Shown piece by piece: positions 48,618 through 61,296 of a DNA stretch of 64,000 nt. A program made the position numbers and the translations under genes. Below the pieces are notes generated by a model. That model was not told the DNA's origin. It ran no database searches and worked only from the letters and a program-made list of their open reading frames with translations. This stretch comes from Alisma plantago-aquatica (taxonomy: Eukaryota; Streptophyta; Magnoliopsida; Alismatales; Alismataceae), in contig OY856409.1 in assembly GCA_963693085.1 (NCBI GenBank), positions 1,341,054,915 to 1,341,118,914 of the forward strand. Reading direction: 5' to 3'. The first letter of the stretch is position 1, and each line of letters opens with the position of its first letter.

Positions 48618-51600
48618 ATGGATAGATCATGGATGTCCATTCGTAATCATTGCACCCCAGAGTTATTTCTAGTCTTAATCAGTTTATTAGATTTGCCGAG
48701 GAACATAGGAAACAACCTGGAGATAGGTTCTACTGTCTATGTAGGCATTGCGGTAACAACTTGAAAGTCAACACTGGTGACGAAATCAAAAGTCATGTCA
48801 TGTGCAATGGGATTGTACAAGGCTATACATAATGGCACTGGCATGGAGAGATTTCAAACCTGAAACCAGTGGATTTCGATAGTAGTGCTTGTATGGAAGA
48901 AGTTATTGCCTCCAATGACGTAGATGTGAACGAAATAGTTCCAGTAGACATCGTTGATGCGATGTTGGATAGTTGTGGGGTAGAGCACACTGAAACCGAT
49001 CCACCTCCCATGTTTAGAAACATTGTGCATGATGCTGAGATACTGTTATACACAGGTTGTACTGAGTTTACGAAGCTTAGCGCTGCGTTGAGTTTGTATA
49101 AGCTGAAAGTTAACAATAGATGGAGCGACAAAAGCTTCACGTCATTGTTGTCTTTGTTAAAACAAATGCTTCCTGAAGGAAACGAGCTGCCAATCTCAAC
49201 ATACCAGGTAAAGAAATTATTGTGCCCAGTGGGAATGGAGGCCAAGAAGATACATGCATGCCCAAATAATTGTGTATTATTTCAAAAGGACTATGTGGAT
49301 TTGAAAGATTGTCCAAAATGTGGTGCATCATGGTATAAATTGACGACTTTGGGGGAGTCCAAAACTAGTTCTCTTTCCAAGGTGATGTGGTATCTACCTA
49401 TAATATCACAGTTTCAACGCTTGTTTTCCAATCTGATAGATGTGAAGAATTTGTGGTGGCATGCAGATGTTAAGTAAAATAATGATGGGATCCTACGACA
49501 TGCGTCTGATTCCCCACAGTGGAAGAAGATTGATCTATTGTACCCTAAATTTGGTGAAGAAGTCAGGAATCTAAGACTTGGGCTTTGTACATATGGGATG
49601 AATCCATACGGGACATTGAGCAGCCAACATAGCACTTGGCCAGTCATGCTTGTTATATACAATCTTCCTCCCTGGCTGTGTATAAAAAATAAGTACATTA
49701 TGTTGTCGTTGTTGATATCGGGCCCTAAAAAACATGGAAATGATATCAATGTTTACCTTGAACCTCTGATTGATGACTTAAAGAAACTCTGGGGTGAAGG
49801 TGTGATGACCTATGATGCTTCACGAAGAGAGACATTTCGTTTGCACGCTATGTTGTTTTGCACTATTAATGACTTTCCAGCATATGGGAATTCATCTGGA
49901 TATAGTGTCAAAGGAGCTGAAGTGTGTCCTATATGTGAAGAGAATACTGATTCAACAAGACTAAAACATGGCGGCAAGACTGTATATCTTGGTCATTGAA
50001 GGTTTCTTCCAAAATTCCATCTATATCGTAGGAAGTGCAAAGCATTCAATGGATGGAATGAGGAACGGAGTGCACCTAAACCTATACCGGGGGAAGTTGT
50101 TTATGAAAGAGTAAAAGACTTTGTCAATGAATTTGGTAAAAGATCACAATGTATTATGGCCACATGGAGTGACAAATCTTTATTCAAGAAGAAGTCAATA
50201 TTTTGAGATCTTCCTTATTGGAGTTCTTTGACAGTCATGCATTGTATCGATGTCATGCATGTTGAGAAAAATGTCTGTGATAGCGTCATTGGTACTCTGT
50301 TGAATATACCATGTAAGACTAAAGATGGGATAAAATTCAGACTTGACCTATGTGAAATGAGAATAAGGTCAGAATTAAAAGAATTACGTGAAATGGGAAA
50401 TTGAAGAACATACTTACCTCCCGCTTGTTACACGTTGTCTAGAAAGGAGAAGAAAGCTTTTTGTAAATACTTGGTAAATGTTAAGGTGCCAAAGGGTTAC
50501 TCATCCAACATCCGTAGATTGGTATCAATGAAAGATCTGAAGTTGATAGGTCTTAAATCTCATGATTGTCACACTCTAATGCAACAAATATTACCCGTGG
50601 CAATTCACTCTATATTGTTGAAGCATGTAAGGCTTGCAATCACCAGACTTTGTTTCTTTTTCAACAGTCTGTGCAGCAAAGTTATTGACCATGATACTCT
50701 CGATACTTTGCAAAGAGAATTGGTTGTTACCTTATGTCAGCTTGAGATGTATATCCCTCCTTCGTTCTTTGATATCATGGTACATCTTATTGTCCACTTG
50801 ACTAGGGAAGTGAAAATGTTGGGACCAGTTTTCTTGCATTTGATGTATCCCTTTGAATGATACATGAGCATTTTTAAAAGTGATGTTCGAAACTGTTATC
50901 GGCCTGAAGGGAGTATTATTGAGGGTTATTTGGCGAGAGAGGTTATGTATTTTTGCAATGACTTTCTGAGTGGTAATGACACTCCTGGTAATGACAAGAA
51001 TATTGAGGAGAAATTTTGCAAAGGAATTTTGAGATCACGGGTGAAAGTAATCAGCCGTGAGCAGTTGGAACAAGGTCACTTGTATATTTTACACAACATA
51101 GACGAAGTGAGTGTTTATATCGAGGAACATACAAATTTCATCAAGAGACAATATCCTCTAGCCAATTCAATGTGGCTTGCTAGATTGCATAACAAGACAT
51201 TTATTAAGTGGTTTGAAGATAAAGTTTTACATCAACTATCTCAAACACCAGATGATATTACTGAAACTATCAAATGCCCTCGTATTTAAACCAAAATTGA
51301 ATGTTATGTCTTATGAAGGGTATGACATTAATGGATTCACATATTACACAAAGCGCCAAGATGATAAGAGTGTCGTCTAAAACAGTGGGGTCACCTTTCA
51401 AGCGTCGACTATGTTTTTTGCAAGTGCAAAGGATAAGAGTCCACATGAAGCTAAAATGTCATATTATGGTGTCATTGAAGACATATGGGAGTTTGACTAT
51501 ATAGATTTTAGAATTCCACTCTTCAAATGTAATTGGGTTGATAACACCAAAGGAGTTATAGTGGATGAATTGGGTTTCACTTAAGTGAACTTTAAAAAGA

Positions 51601-51866
51601 TTGGCGAGAAGGGTGAACCATTCATATTGGCATCACAGGCAAAATAAGTATTTTATATCGATGATCCTACAAATGATAAATGGTCGGTTGTTCTTCATGG
51701 TAAAAGATAGTTCATTGAAGATCCTATAGATGAAGAAGAGTACTATGATAAGTATGATGACTCTAGTCCATTCTCAGTTGGGTTGCCAACACCACAAAAT
51801 ATTGAAGCTAATGATGACTTGTATGTGCGTGGAGATCACAATGAAGGATTTTTAATTGATAAATGA
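48618..51866 (+). pseudogene. CACTA TNP2-type transposase (Transposase_21), disabled
   Basis: The ATG at 48,618 follows a splice-acceptor context (tgatcatag). The protein opens MDRSWM, as in plant TNP2 proteins. The N-terminal zinc-binding segment (CLCRHCGNN) follows, then CPNNCVLFQKDY and CPKCGASWY. Next is the Transposase_21 core at about 49,540-50,000 with GMNPYG, NLPPWLC, LLISGPK and INDFPAYGN. A DUF4218-like part at about 50,740-50,950 has PPSFFDIMVHL and YRPEGSIIEGY, and a DUF4216-like C-terminus at 51,300-51,600 has DINGFTYYTK and WEFDYIDFRIPLFKC. The protein should cut and join the element ends. At least ten in-frame stops (48,830, 49,475, 49,997, 50,858 and 51,378 among them) and two frameshifts (near 48,662 and 51,270) kill it. 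The remaining frame is otherwise continuous. Confidence 0.9.
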
Positions 51867-52024
51867 TCGCAATATTAGAGGCATGCATGTTTATATTTTT
51901 ATATGTTTCATTTTTCAATGTTTCATTTGTATATGTGAACTATACAATGTTTCATTTTTTAATGTTTCATTATCTTCTAGTTATGTCAAATGCTAAAGGT
52001 TTGATTTTTTAATGAAATTTTCAG

Positions 52025-55000
52025 ATGGCTGAGCATGGGCATGATGACCATGATGTCCATGATGAGCATGGTGAGGATATCAATGCGCCGCCTCACAATG
52101 TAAGTTTTAAAAATATATCATATATTTCTATCTATATGTCCATTTATAGTTATATCATGTAAGTGTATTTATTTTGTCAAATTTTAGGTTGATGATGCAC
52201 ATGTACCCTCTGAAGCATGTGAGGCACTTGATGAGTAGTACCAAAAAGTTGACAAGAGAAGTGACATTACTATGATGAAGAAGTTAACAGTGCTAAGGGG
52301 CAATGGACCCAAACTGGTTGTAGATTTTGATAATGCAGGAAATGCAATCAGAGTGAATTGCAATTTGTTTGTTTTATATCTTGGGTATGTTACTCGTAGC
52401 CATTATAGTTGTACGATAGATTCTTGGTATAAAGTTCCTAAGGGGAAGAAAGACTTAATATGGAAGGATTTATGTGTGAGTTATTATTATTTACAATTCT
52501 ATTTTGTAGATTACTAATTTTTTGGATACTAGTTAATAGCAATTCTATTTTGCAGAGTATATTTGTGTTGGATGAAAAGTTGCATCATAAATGTGTGATG
52601 CAACACTTTGGGAGGGTCCTAAGGAACTATAGGACAAATCTCACCCGAGAATACATAAAAGATGATGAGAAGAGGAAGAAGTCAGCCACTGTACAGTGGA
52701 ACTTCCTGGACCCAGAAGAATGGGATGTGTTTGTTGCTTCAAGAAACATTGATGAATTCAAGGTATTAGGCGTTACTCCCTATTTAATTAATATATGTTG
52801 TATTCACCTATTCAAGATTAACCTTTAGTGTTACTAACCAAATCAATGTGCATACTAACTAGGCTATCAGTGAGGCACAAAGAGCAAGGTGTGCACTGAA
52901 TGTGCATGACCACACAATGGGTCCAAAGGGCTATGCAGGCGTTCGTCAAAGACTACAGGCTGAGTGTACTACTCAGGAGTCCTCTACTATAAGTATCGTA
53001 CCTCTACCTCACCATGATGTCTGGATAGATGGGAGGCAAAACAAGAAGGGAGAAATAAAGAATCCCGCAACTGCTGAGGCGGCTGCAAAAATGGTAAAAT
53101 ACAACTCTTAGAGAAATCGTTTGAAATATTGATTATTTGTGGTGTTTACTTACCAATTTCTATTGATGGCGATTAGCGAGAGCTGCACGAGCTGAGGAAA
53201 CAAGGCAAGTTCATCCCTGAGGGCACAAGGGATGAATTGACAGTTGCTCTAGGTAACCCAGAGCATCCTGGACGTGTTAGGGGTGCAGGCACTGGTGTGG
53301 GCATCAAAGCGTTCTTTGAGCCATCCCAGCACAAACATGTCCCAAAAGTGGGAATTTCACAAGAAGGGGTAACCTATTCTTTTTTTAGAATATTACTGTA
53401 AAATGGAATTCAATAATCATAAGCTAACGTTTCTTTTATCCATGTATAGGTAGATAAGATAGTTGATAGGAGAGTCAATGAAGTAGTTGATAAGAGAGTC
53501 AAGGAAGCAGTTGATAAGACACTCCATGAAGTAATGAGCAAGTGGCAGACATCTCTGACTGCCACTCAGATAGACCTATGGCGTCCCGCTCTACTCCTAC
53601 TACAAAGGTTGGGAGTAATCATGTAGACCCACCACCTAGCACATCCATTATAAGTATTTTTATGACATAGTAGCTAGTCTTTTCAAGATGATATGTTTTC
53701 AAGATGATATGTATATATGTATATAACATTCTTTACGTAAATTTGTAGGGGTTGAAGTCATGCCATCTAAAAAGTAAAGAATATGTCATTGCAGAGGCGT
53801 CGGCTTACCCATCCCTTCCAGAGGAAATGTTTCATGGGTCTCCATTACCAGATGGTTGGGTTCGTGTGAGCCCACTGCATATATTCTCCAATTGGATAGA
53901 TCTTCTATTACCATATGCCCACCCAGATTGTGAAATGCTTGGTGAGGCAGAAGGCGGAGTCATATTGTGGCCGAAAGCGGATGTCGTCTATAATGAAATT
54001 GTATGGTAAATTTACATTACGTTAAATTGTTAGTGTGTATATATGGGGCCAATTGATCTGAAATTATATACAGGTTAAAACGAAGACACCCAGAGCATAT
54101 AGGCCTCCACCTCCACCTCCTACATTACCAAATTGGATTCCAAAGGACCTACCTGTCCCGTTAGGTCCTAATTGTAGGGGTATGGCAGTATGGTTATGCG
54201 AACATGATATAAATTGCCCTATAAATGTTTCTATAGATGCAGATGTTGCAGGTCAATCATACGAAAACAAACTATTTATACAAGATATTTTGGAGTTGTT
54301 TCACTATGATTGGCCGAATACATCTGTGATAGAGCTATGGATAAGGTGAGATCTTGTTTATATGTCCAAATACCTTGTGTAGGATCCGGTGATCTGGTTT
54401 CTTATATATTAATGCATATGTAATACATGTTTTGCAGCTACTTAGACAAGATATGTGCAGATTTTTCATTTGAACATGTAGGGTTTTTTATTATATCTTT
54501 GATTAGTCTAGTAGCTAAAGATCCTTCGTCATTTCAACAATACTGCTGTGATGCTTTTACAAATTTTGGTCAAAATAAGAAGACGGTGATAATAGCTTCA
54601 TTCAATGTGGAGTAAGTTTACTTTGCTTATAATTTGGACTTTAAAAAATTACATTTTTATTGTGGATTTCAAGTTATTAATTTTTAACTTTTTTACCTCT
54701 AGGGGTATGCATTAGGAGTTACTAGTTGTTGTCCTCGAGACGTTCACTGTCGATTATCTAGATCCTAAGGGGACTAAATTGAATTCAAAATATGGACATG
54801 CAATGAAAATTGCATTATTCCGGTGAGAAATATTTCATTTTTATATCCGTTAACATATGTTATTACATTACTATTTAATTATGCAATTTACTATGTTACA
54901 TTAACATGTAGGGGTTTACATGAGTTCAAAAAGGATGGAGGAAAGGTCCCCGGGAAAAAGAACCAGCCAATAATTTGGGAGAACGTGGAAGTAAGTTTCT

Positions 55001-55440
55001 GACTCCAATGTATATATTATTTATGTGAATTGTGCTTAGTTGTATTTTTTATATTTTGTATGTTTCAATTTATAGTGTGCTACACAAGACAACGGCTGGG
55101 CATGTGCATACTATGTGATGCGATTTATGCACATGATTATCAAATATGTCGTAGTGGACATCGGTACCATACCTGAGGTATTATATATAGTCTCATTAGA
55201 TAATATGAAATATATCAATCTTATTTATATATTATTAATTATATATACACATCATTCTCTTATACATCATTCTCTTTGCAGGTGTTTAAAACTGACCCCG
55301 CTACAGGTAAGGCCTTATCAGATGTACATGCTTCCTATATTGTGGAAGAATTAAATGATGTAAGAGAAGAATGGGAAAAAGCCATACAAGTAGTGGGGGT
55401 TTTAAAATATAATTGGGATGTTGATAGCGATAATGACTAA
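52025..55440 (+). pseudogene. CACTA second gene: Transposase_24-like plus Ulp1 (C48) protease domain, 13 exons
   Basis: The predicted exons are 52,025-52,099, 52,188-52,475, 52,556-52,762, 52,863-53,093, 53,177-53,368, 53,450-53,650 (end unsure), 53,749-54,000, 54,074-54,345, 54,438-54,611, 54,703-54,822, 54,912-54,990, 55,076-55,177 and 55,282-55,440. Introns have GT and AG ends in phase. Exons 2-5 resemble Ptta/En/Spm Transposase_24 (EAQRARCALNVHDH; GNPEHPGRVRGAG). Exon 6 is a heptad-like coiled coil. Exon 8 has a proline run. Exons 10-12 form a Ulp1-type cysteine protease with His before ELLVVV, Asp in VDYLDP and Cys in QDNGWACAYYV. Damage is light: TAG at 52,236, a frameshift in exon 6, and TAG at 54,713 directly after the catalytic His. 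Its role in transposition is not established. Confidence 0.85.
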
Positions 55441-55485
55441 AGAATGATATTTTGTAAATGAATTTTTCTGAATTGTCATATGTGT

Positions 55486-55780
55486 GAATGTTTCTACATG
55501 TGTCTGAATGTTTATACATGTGTGAATGTGAAAATGAATGGAACTACAGGTTGCTACACGAATGTTTCTACATGTGTCTAAATGTTTCTACATGTGTGAA
55601 TGTGAAAATGAAAGGAACTGCATGTTGCTACATGAATTTTCTACATGTGTCTGAATGTTTCTACATGTGTGAATGTGAAAATGAAAGGAACTGTAGGTTG
55701 TACATGAATGTTTTTACATGTGTCTGAATGTTTCTACATGTGTAAAAATTGAATGGAACTGCAGGTTGCTAAATGTGTGA
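55486..55780. repeat. 74-bp minisatellite after the Ulp1 gene
   Basis: About four units starting at 55,486, 55,560, 55,634 and 55,706. Each contains 'gaatgtttctacatgtgtctgaatgtttctacatgtgtgaatgtg' and 'ggaactgcaggttgct'. It begins 46 bp after the stop codon, in the probable 3' UTR. The open frame across it is an artefact. Confidence 0.9.
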
Positions 55781-55939
55781 AAATGAATCTTGTTAAATTT
55801 GCAGGTATGTGGCTTGTTGTTGGCCGATATCAATAGATGTCATAAACCTACAGTTCAATTCCACTGAACTGTAGGTTTCTACATCATGCGACCAGCCACA
55901 TCAGGTCTGTAAACTGATAAGAAAAAAAAATCAAAACAT

Positions 55940-56404
55940 AGGTTTCGGTTATTAGTCAAAACCCGACAACAAAGGCTTACAGCGTCGGTTAATAGCAAAA
56001 AACCACCGTCTAATGTGGCCAGACAACACGGTTGTGCTGGACAGCACGGCCGTGGCGGCAGGTCGGTTATTACTAAGAAACTGACGTCGATGGTGTCCTA
56101 GATGGTGCCCTTTTGTGGCGCGAATGGTTTGGGCGTCGATTTCCCTACTAATAATCGACGCCTATAATGCCCCTACTGGTGCATTTTGGGTGGCGTGAAG
56201 GGTTCTGACGTCGGTTTCCCCACTAATAATTGATGCCTATAGTGCCCCTGCTGGCACTTTTTGGGTGGCGTGAAGGGTTTTGACATCGGTTTTTAAACCG
56301 ACGCCTAAGGGTTCACCTTTTAGCATCGCCCACATATGTGTCGCTTTTTAACCGTCGCCAAAGGCCTTAAATAACCGACACCAAAGGACGGTTCTGTAGT
56401 AGTG
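55940..56404. repeat. CACTA right subterminal repeats and TIR
   Basis: At least seven copies of the same motif family as on the left, such as 'gcgtcgatttccctactaataatcgacgcc' and 'gacatcggtttttaaaccgacgcc', then TTCTGTAGTAGTG at the end. Within it, 56,025-56,055 carries 'cacggttgtg' and 'cacggccgtg', words otherwise typical of the LTR family at 4,338 and 45,968. Confidence 0.85.
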
Positions 56405-56541
56405 TACACTCCCAAAAGAAGTAAGGGATGGGCATGCATGTGGGCATCTAATCACCACCAAAGAGCAAGGCCCCCCACAACATGGGGCATTCCTCAATTT
56501 CTCTCTCAATCTCTCACTTAGTACAATGGTTGGAGCATTTA

Positions 56542-56551
56542 TCTAATACCA
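56542..56551 (-). other. Possible decayed primer-binding site, minus strand
   Basis: The minus strand reads TGGTATTAGA, close to TGGTATCAGA, directly after '...TTTTATTGACA'. This would mark the 3' end of a minus-strand 5' LTR starting at 56,552. Confidence 0.35.
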
Positions 56552-58100
56552 TGTCAATAAAATAAGATAATTGGAAATACACTCATATATTATTGGTATA
56601 GAGGAAATGCGCTCTCCTAATATATAGAAGAAACAAGTACATGATGCCCAATAAACCATAAAGTACTAAGAGTACAAACACTAAATGGGCCAAATAGGCT
56701 TGAGCCCATATAGAAAAAACACACATCTACTCCAATATAATTGATTAAATGTGGGTTATGTGTATGTTTTGTAACAAAAGTGTTTGCATGGAACTTAGAA
56801 ATATTCCCAAAATGTAGACAAAACACTACAATTAGAAAATGCTTCAAAAGGGCATGATGTCAAAAGTAATATATGAATAATACAAATTCGGGTTATCATG
56901 ACATCCAATTTGACAAAAAATGATATGCAAGCTTGATGCATCCTACATTCAGGCATATTTATTGAATCAAAGCAATGAAACAATATTGATCATTTGAAAC
57001 ACTCAAACACATGTGTGATTTAGTTGGACAACTAGCTAAAACCACAACACCATTTCCATAATCAAGATAGCATGCTGATAAAAATCTACAATTAACTTTC
57101 TATACACTACTCGACATCAAACTAGTGATCATGATAAGCAATAAACATAGATTTGAAGAAGGAACATAACTAATAGAATATACAATGTGTTGAATATGAC
57201 CATAAATCAACTAATAGTAATACAAAAGTTGAATTCTATCAAAAATTAGTATTAATAAAAATAGGTGGAAAATATATCATCAGCACGATGAAGATATATA
57301 TCTCTAATTTGTGGTAGGATTAGCCTCAAAAGATAACCCTAGTTGTCAAACTCAACAAATAAATAAGAACTTATTTCACATTACTCTGAACCATGATGAT
57401 ATTTCTATATATAAACCATGCAACCCAATAAAAACAAACACAAATATGCATACATGTTTCCTTGAAGACAATATACTACATTCATAGGGTTGTAATAGAA
57501 TCTTTGTCATTGTTGAGGTGACTTGGCCAACATGGAGTAGCTAACACGTGTGACAATACCTTGAGACCCTACATCGACTATAGTCATTGCATTCTGATCA
57601 TGTAGGCACCATAGAACCATGAAAAGAAATGTGTCGATGAGACAAGTTAAGTAGATGAGAAACTAAAATCCTCCCACCAACATTAGATCCATACCAAGTG
57701 TATGTGATAACACTAACATGTAAATCCAATACGAATAAGAGTCACATAACATGACAATGATAAATGGTAGAGAAGGAGGCCTAAGGGTATAGAAGAGGCT
57801 TTGAGTTGAGTTTTCCATGGGTAGTAGTCTAGAGTTACCAAAAACCATATAATGGATCCAACACCCAAGATGGTTACACAAGGAAAATAGTTGATCGGGT
57901 GGTGCAATGAAACAATGTTGCACTCATTTATTATGACAGAACGATGTAAAGGCATTGTTTGGATGAGTATATGTTCTACATTTCACTATTTATACATGCT
58001 CAATGCATGTATAAAATCAGGAGTGGTGGGGGGATAAAGGCCCCTATTATTGGAGGGGGTTCATCTATATACCCATATGTATAAGAGGGTGTGACATGCC
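56552..58100 (-). mobile_element. Possible old copia LTR, minus strand (right limit uncertain)
   Basis: It starts TG at 56,552 next to the PBS-like word. The minus-strand text 'ggagagcgcatttcctctataccaataatat' resembles the 3' end of common plant copia LTRs. A TATAAATAG on the minus strand lies at about 57,987. No ORF with a domain is present; frames at 57,663-57,955 are not recognised. If correct, its interior lies left, displaced by the CACTA insertion. Confidence 0.3.
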
Positions 58101-59638
58101 TGCCAACTAGATTTTCCAACTACTTTCTTGTCTGCTAGTTTATCATTTCACATGTTTATCTGAACGACTCTTTCCTTTTCAGATATGCTTCTAATTAATA
58201 GATGAACTCAGCAAAATGTAATGTATGACACACAAGGATGCCATCAAACATTGTGATTTGTGTGAAGGGATGTCAAAATTGTGTCGAAACATGTGAATTC
58301 AACACTCTCCAACCGATATAGGTTTGGAGCAACTTATTTTGAGTTCATATTGCATTTAGATGCTGATGCCAAAATTGAAATTGAATCCATTTCTAATTGA
58401 TATATTTGGAAAATCTAGGTTTATGCTAGGTTGAAGTTTGTACATAACTGAGAAATTAGTACTTCAATACTATTTTAACACACACGATTTGGTGATTTGA
58501 AGTTGAAGAGGACTTCCACTTACTGTATGTGATCATATATTGTGGTGCAACACATTAGTATAGAGTCAGTGACCTACCTATCTACCTGCATGCGTGTCTA
58601 GTTTCTTACATGTCTAATTCTTCCCTATTTCACCTAGCTACTTACAAGGCTCCTTTTTACACGTGTTTGTTTGTAAACAGTAAATATGTTCCAATAACAT
58701 GTGTTGTATGATCATATATGGCCAACTATGAAGATTTCAATACATGCATGTACGGTTCGAATATAGTGTTTGAAACCATAAATCAACACTAAAAATGGTT
58801 TAGGTTTTTCATACCTCATTATAGGTCCATTGAAGTTTAGATGCAAATGTCTGAATTGACATCGATATAGTTCTAGAGTGATAGATGCAACTCAAATTAA
58901 GTTAGGGATCAGACAAAAAATTGATATATTAGTATTTTAAAACTAATTTAATGTTTTTTTTTAATCACCATCATAGCTATGCAATAACATGTTTATATAT
59001 TATTCAAATACATTTATTGCTATTTAAGAGTATAGGATGTTACAATTTGTTTTTGATATTTGATTAGACATTATATAATTGAGTGTAGTTTTGGGTTAGC
59101 ACTTTGTCAAAAAAAATATGGAGTTTGGTAGATTATGGGTAATTGAAGCTTGTATTAACTTGTTGACTCCTACTCCACTAGCATTAATTTGTTGACGCCC
59201 TTACAGGCAAGTATTTTATTTTTTTTGTGTTAACCAACTAAAAAATCAACAATGGTTATTATTCATATTTCATGTTAAATTGTTAGGATATCAACTTGTT
59301 TAGATACTATGCACATGTTTCAATTTTTATTTCTATGTTAAAAATGAAAACAATCACATGTATGAGTTTTTTTCATCATTGAAGCGGCTACAAATATGCG
59401 AATATACAATATTTTTTATTAAAACCCCCAAAATGGGAGGAACCAAGATCAAGACTCTGATCCTAATATTGAGAAAATGTGGCACGGCCAAGAATTCTAG
59501 ACACTATGGGCCAACAATTCAAACTAAATATAGCAAATTAAAGTTTCCAGATAAAATGCATCCCATATTATATTGATAATATGAACCCTATCGCCACAAC
59601 ATTCTCAAAGCATGATGAAGTTGTTGTTTAAAATAGGT
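58101..59638. other. AT-rich stretch without recognised features
   Basis: I see no gene, RNA or repeat boundary. Possibly decayed retrotransposon DNA. Confidence 0.3.
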
Positions 59639-60744
59639 TGTTGTCGTTCATGCAACAGCGTTAGGTGCAATTTAATTAACAGTGCAGGCAGATCCAAGAT
59701 AAGATTCGAAGAACAAGCAATGCAGGAGAACAAAATTAAGGGTTAGATTCGCAAACCAGATCGTTCGTTGAGAAACGAACGTGTTACTTAAAGAAACCAG
59801 TGCCCGGCAATCCTCGCGGATAGGCACCGTTCTCCCAGTCTCGATCCGGCACGAACCTGGAAGTTGCACGTCTTGCTCGCGCACGTCGCACTGCTACCAG
59901 TGCAGCACAGCCACCGCAGGTACCACCGCCTGACAGCTGCGTCTGAAGGGAAGGACGACGAGTCTCGCTTCGCACAGGAGGATAACTCCGCAAAGCAACT
60001 CCGGGGACGACGACTCTCGCACTCGGGATTAGGGTTCACAAAACACACGGCGGCAGAAAAAACTGTTTTCGGTGTGTTTAACCCTAATGACCGGAGTCAT
60101 ATAAATAGTCACGTACGTCCCTAATCCTATTCCCAGTTAGACGCAACACTCGGTTGCTCTCGTACACAATACGGGAATAATCTGTAAAAGAGAAACACTT
60201 TCTAATTAGGATTTAAGAAATCCGAATAAGAAAGCAACAATTAATTACATGAGTAATTAATTACGTAGTTGTATCCTAGTGCAAAAAGAAGACGGAAGAC
60301 GGAAGACATTCTCCACAATCCACAATCCACAAGCCACAAGCCACAAGCCCAAGCCCGAGCTCGGCCCGGCCAGGCCAGGCGAGGCGAGGCGTGGCGTGGC
60401 GCGCGCGCGTGCGTGCGTGCGTTGTGATGTGGTAACCCCACCCACCAAGGAGGTGAGCATACCTCCTTCCTAGGACTCCTTTGGATACTAGTGCCCCATG
60501 TGATCCTACATATGAGGACCACAAAAGTTCTAGGTGTGAGCAATATGGGATAAAACTTCTTTGCCATTTGCACTAGAAACAATACTACATTCTCACATGT
60601 ACTTGCTGCACTACATTGGGCTTAACCCATGCTAAATAAGTGATTACCACAATAGCCTAGCTACATAAATGAGCTGCTACAGTAACTAGCTAATAGCTAC
60701 AGCAGTTACGTAACTAACAGCTAACGATAATCAGTTATCTAACA
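59639..60744 (-). mobile_element. 3' LTR of younger minus-strand copia (about 1.1 kb, left edge uncertain)
   Basis: On the minus strand it starts TGTTAGATAACTG at 60,744, right after a polypurine tract. The left edge is placed at TGTTGTCG (59,639) because that would give a CGACAACA end, but the partner LTR is outside the window, so it cannot be checked. TATTTATA lies at 60,100-60,107 on the minus strand. The downstream part (59,780-60,060) is GC- and CpG-rich. Short tandem words 'ccacaatccac/aagccac' and (GTGC)n occur at 60,310-60,425. Several small open frames here are not genes. Confidence 0.65.
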
Positions 60745-60756
60745 ATCCCCCACAAA
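60745..60756 (-). other. Polypurine tract of younger copia
   Basis: The minus strand reads TTGTGGGGGAT immediately before the LTR TG. Confidence 0.75.
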
Positions 60757-61296
60757 GTCCAATGTGTAGTGTGCTCTACCATTCAGTCCTCCATACTGTG
60801 CTTTCAGCAGATACCTTTCGGTTTGAATCTACCTGAGTTATCCAACTGTGACCCCTCTAGGAACTAGGTGAACAAAAGTCTTGAACCTGAACCTTGGGTA
60901 CAAGAGTATAGGTTGGTAACAACACAATAAAGACATGGTAGTAAAGAAAAACAATGCATTAAGGCCATGCATACAAAAATATAAATCATGATTGATAACA
61001 GAGAAAAACCCAATTCTCCTGTTGCGGCCTACACAACATCAATCACTTAGCTGGAGTCTCCAAGGATGTACTGCTAACATCCTGTCCTAAGACTTGACAC
61101 CATTAAGAGACTACTCTCTTACTAACTTGCAGTCATGACACTAACAAGTTTTCCAGGGAATAGACACACAGATGTGAGAAGCATCAAATAAGATTACATA
61201 GTGTCATCTGATTTACCCGACAGCTTGTTATTACCACATTGAACCCAATTTGTGGGATCTCCACTCTTTTGGGTTGGGTTGCTACTGCCTGCAAAT
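60757..61296 (-). mobile_element. 3' untranslated part of younger copia
   Basis: 540 bp between the pol stop codon and the polypurine tract. No ORF. Confidence 0.6.

Larger units (their letters stand above)
44631..56404 (+). mobile_element. Complete CACTA (En/Spm) DNA transposon, 11.8 kb, TSD TAC
   Basis: The terminal inverted repeat CACTACTACAGAA opens at 44,631, and its inverse TTCTGTAGTAGTG closes at 56,404. TAC flanks both sides (44,628-44,630 and 56,405-56,407), the 3-bp target duplication of CACTA elements. Inside, in order, are subterminal repeats, a GC-rich 5' exon-like region, a solo LTR inserted into the element, tandem foldbacks, a TNP2-type transposase gene, a Transposase_24/Ulp1-type gene, a 74-bp minisatellite and the second subterminal region. 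Both genes are damaged, so the copy is not autonomous now. The solo LTR accounts for about 1.65 kb, so the original length was near 10.1 kb. Confidence 0.95.
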
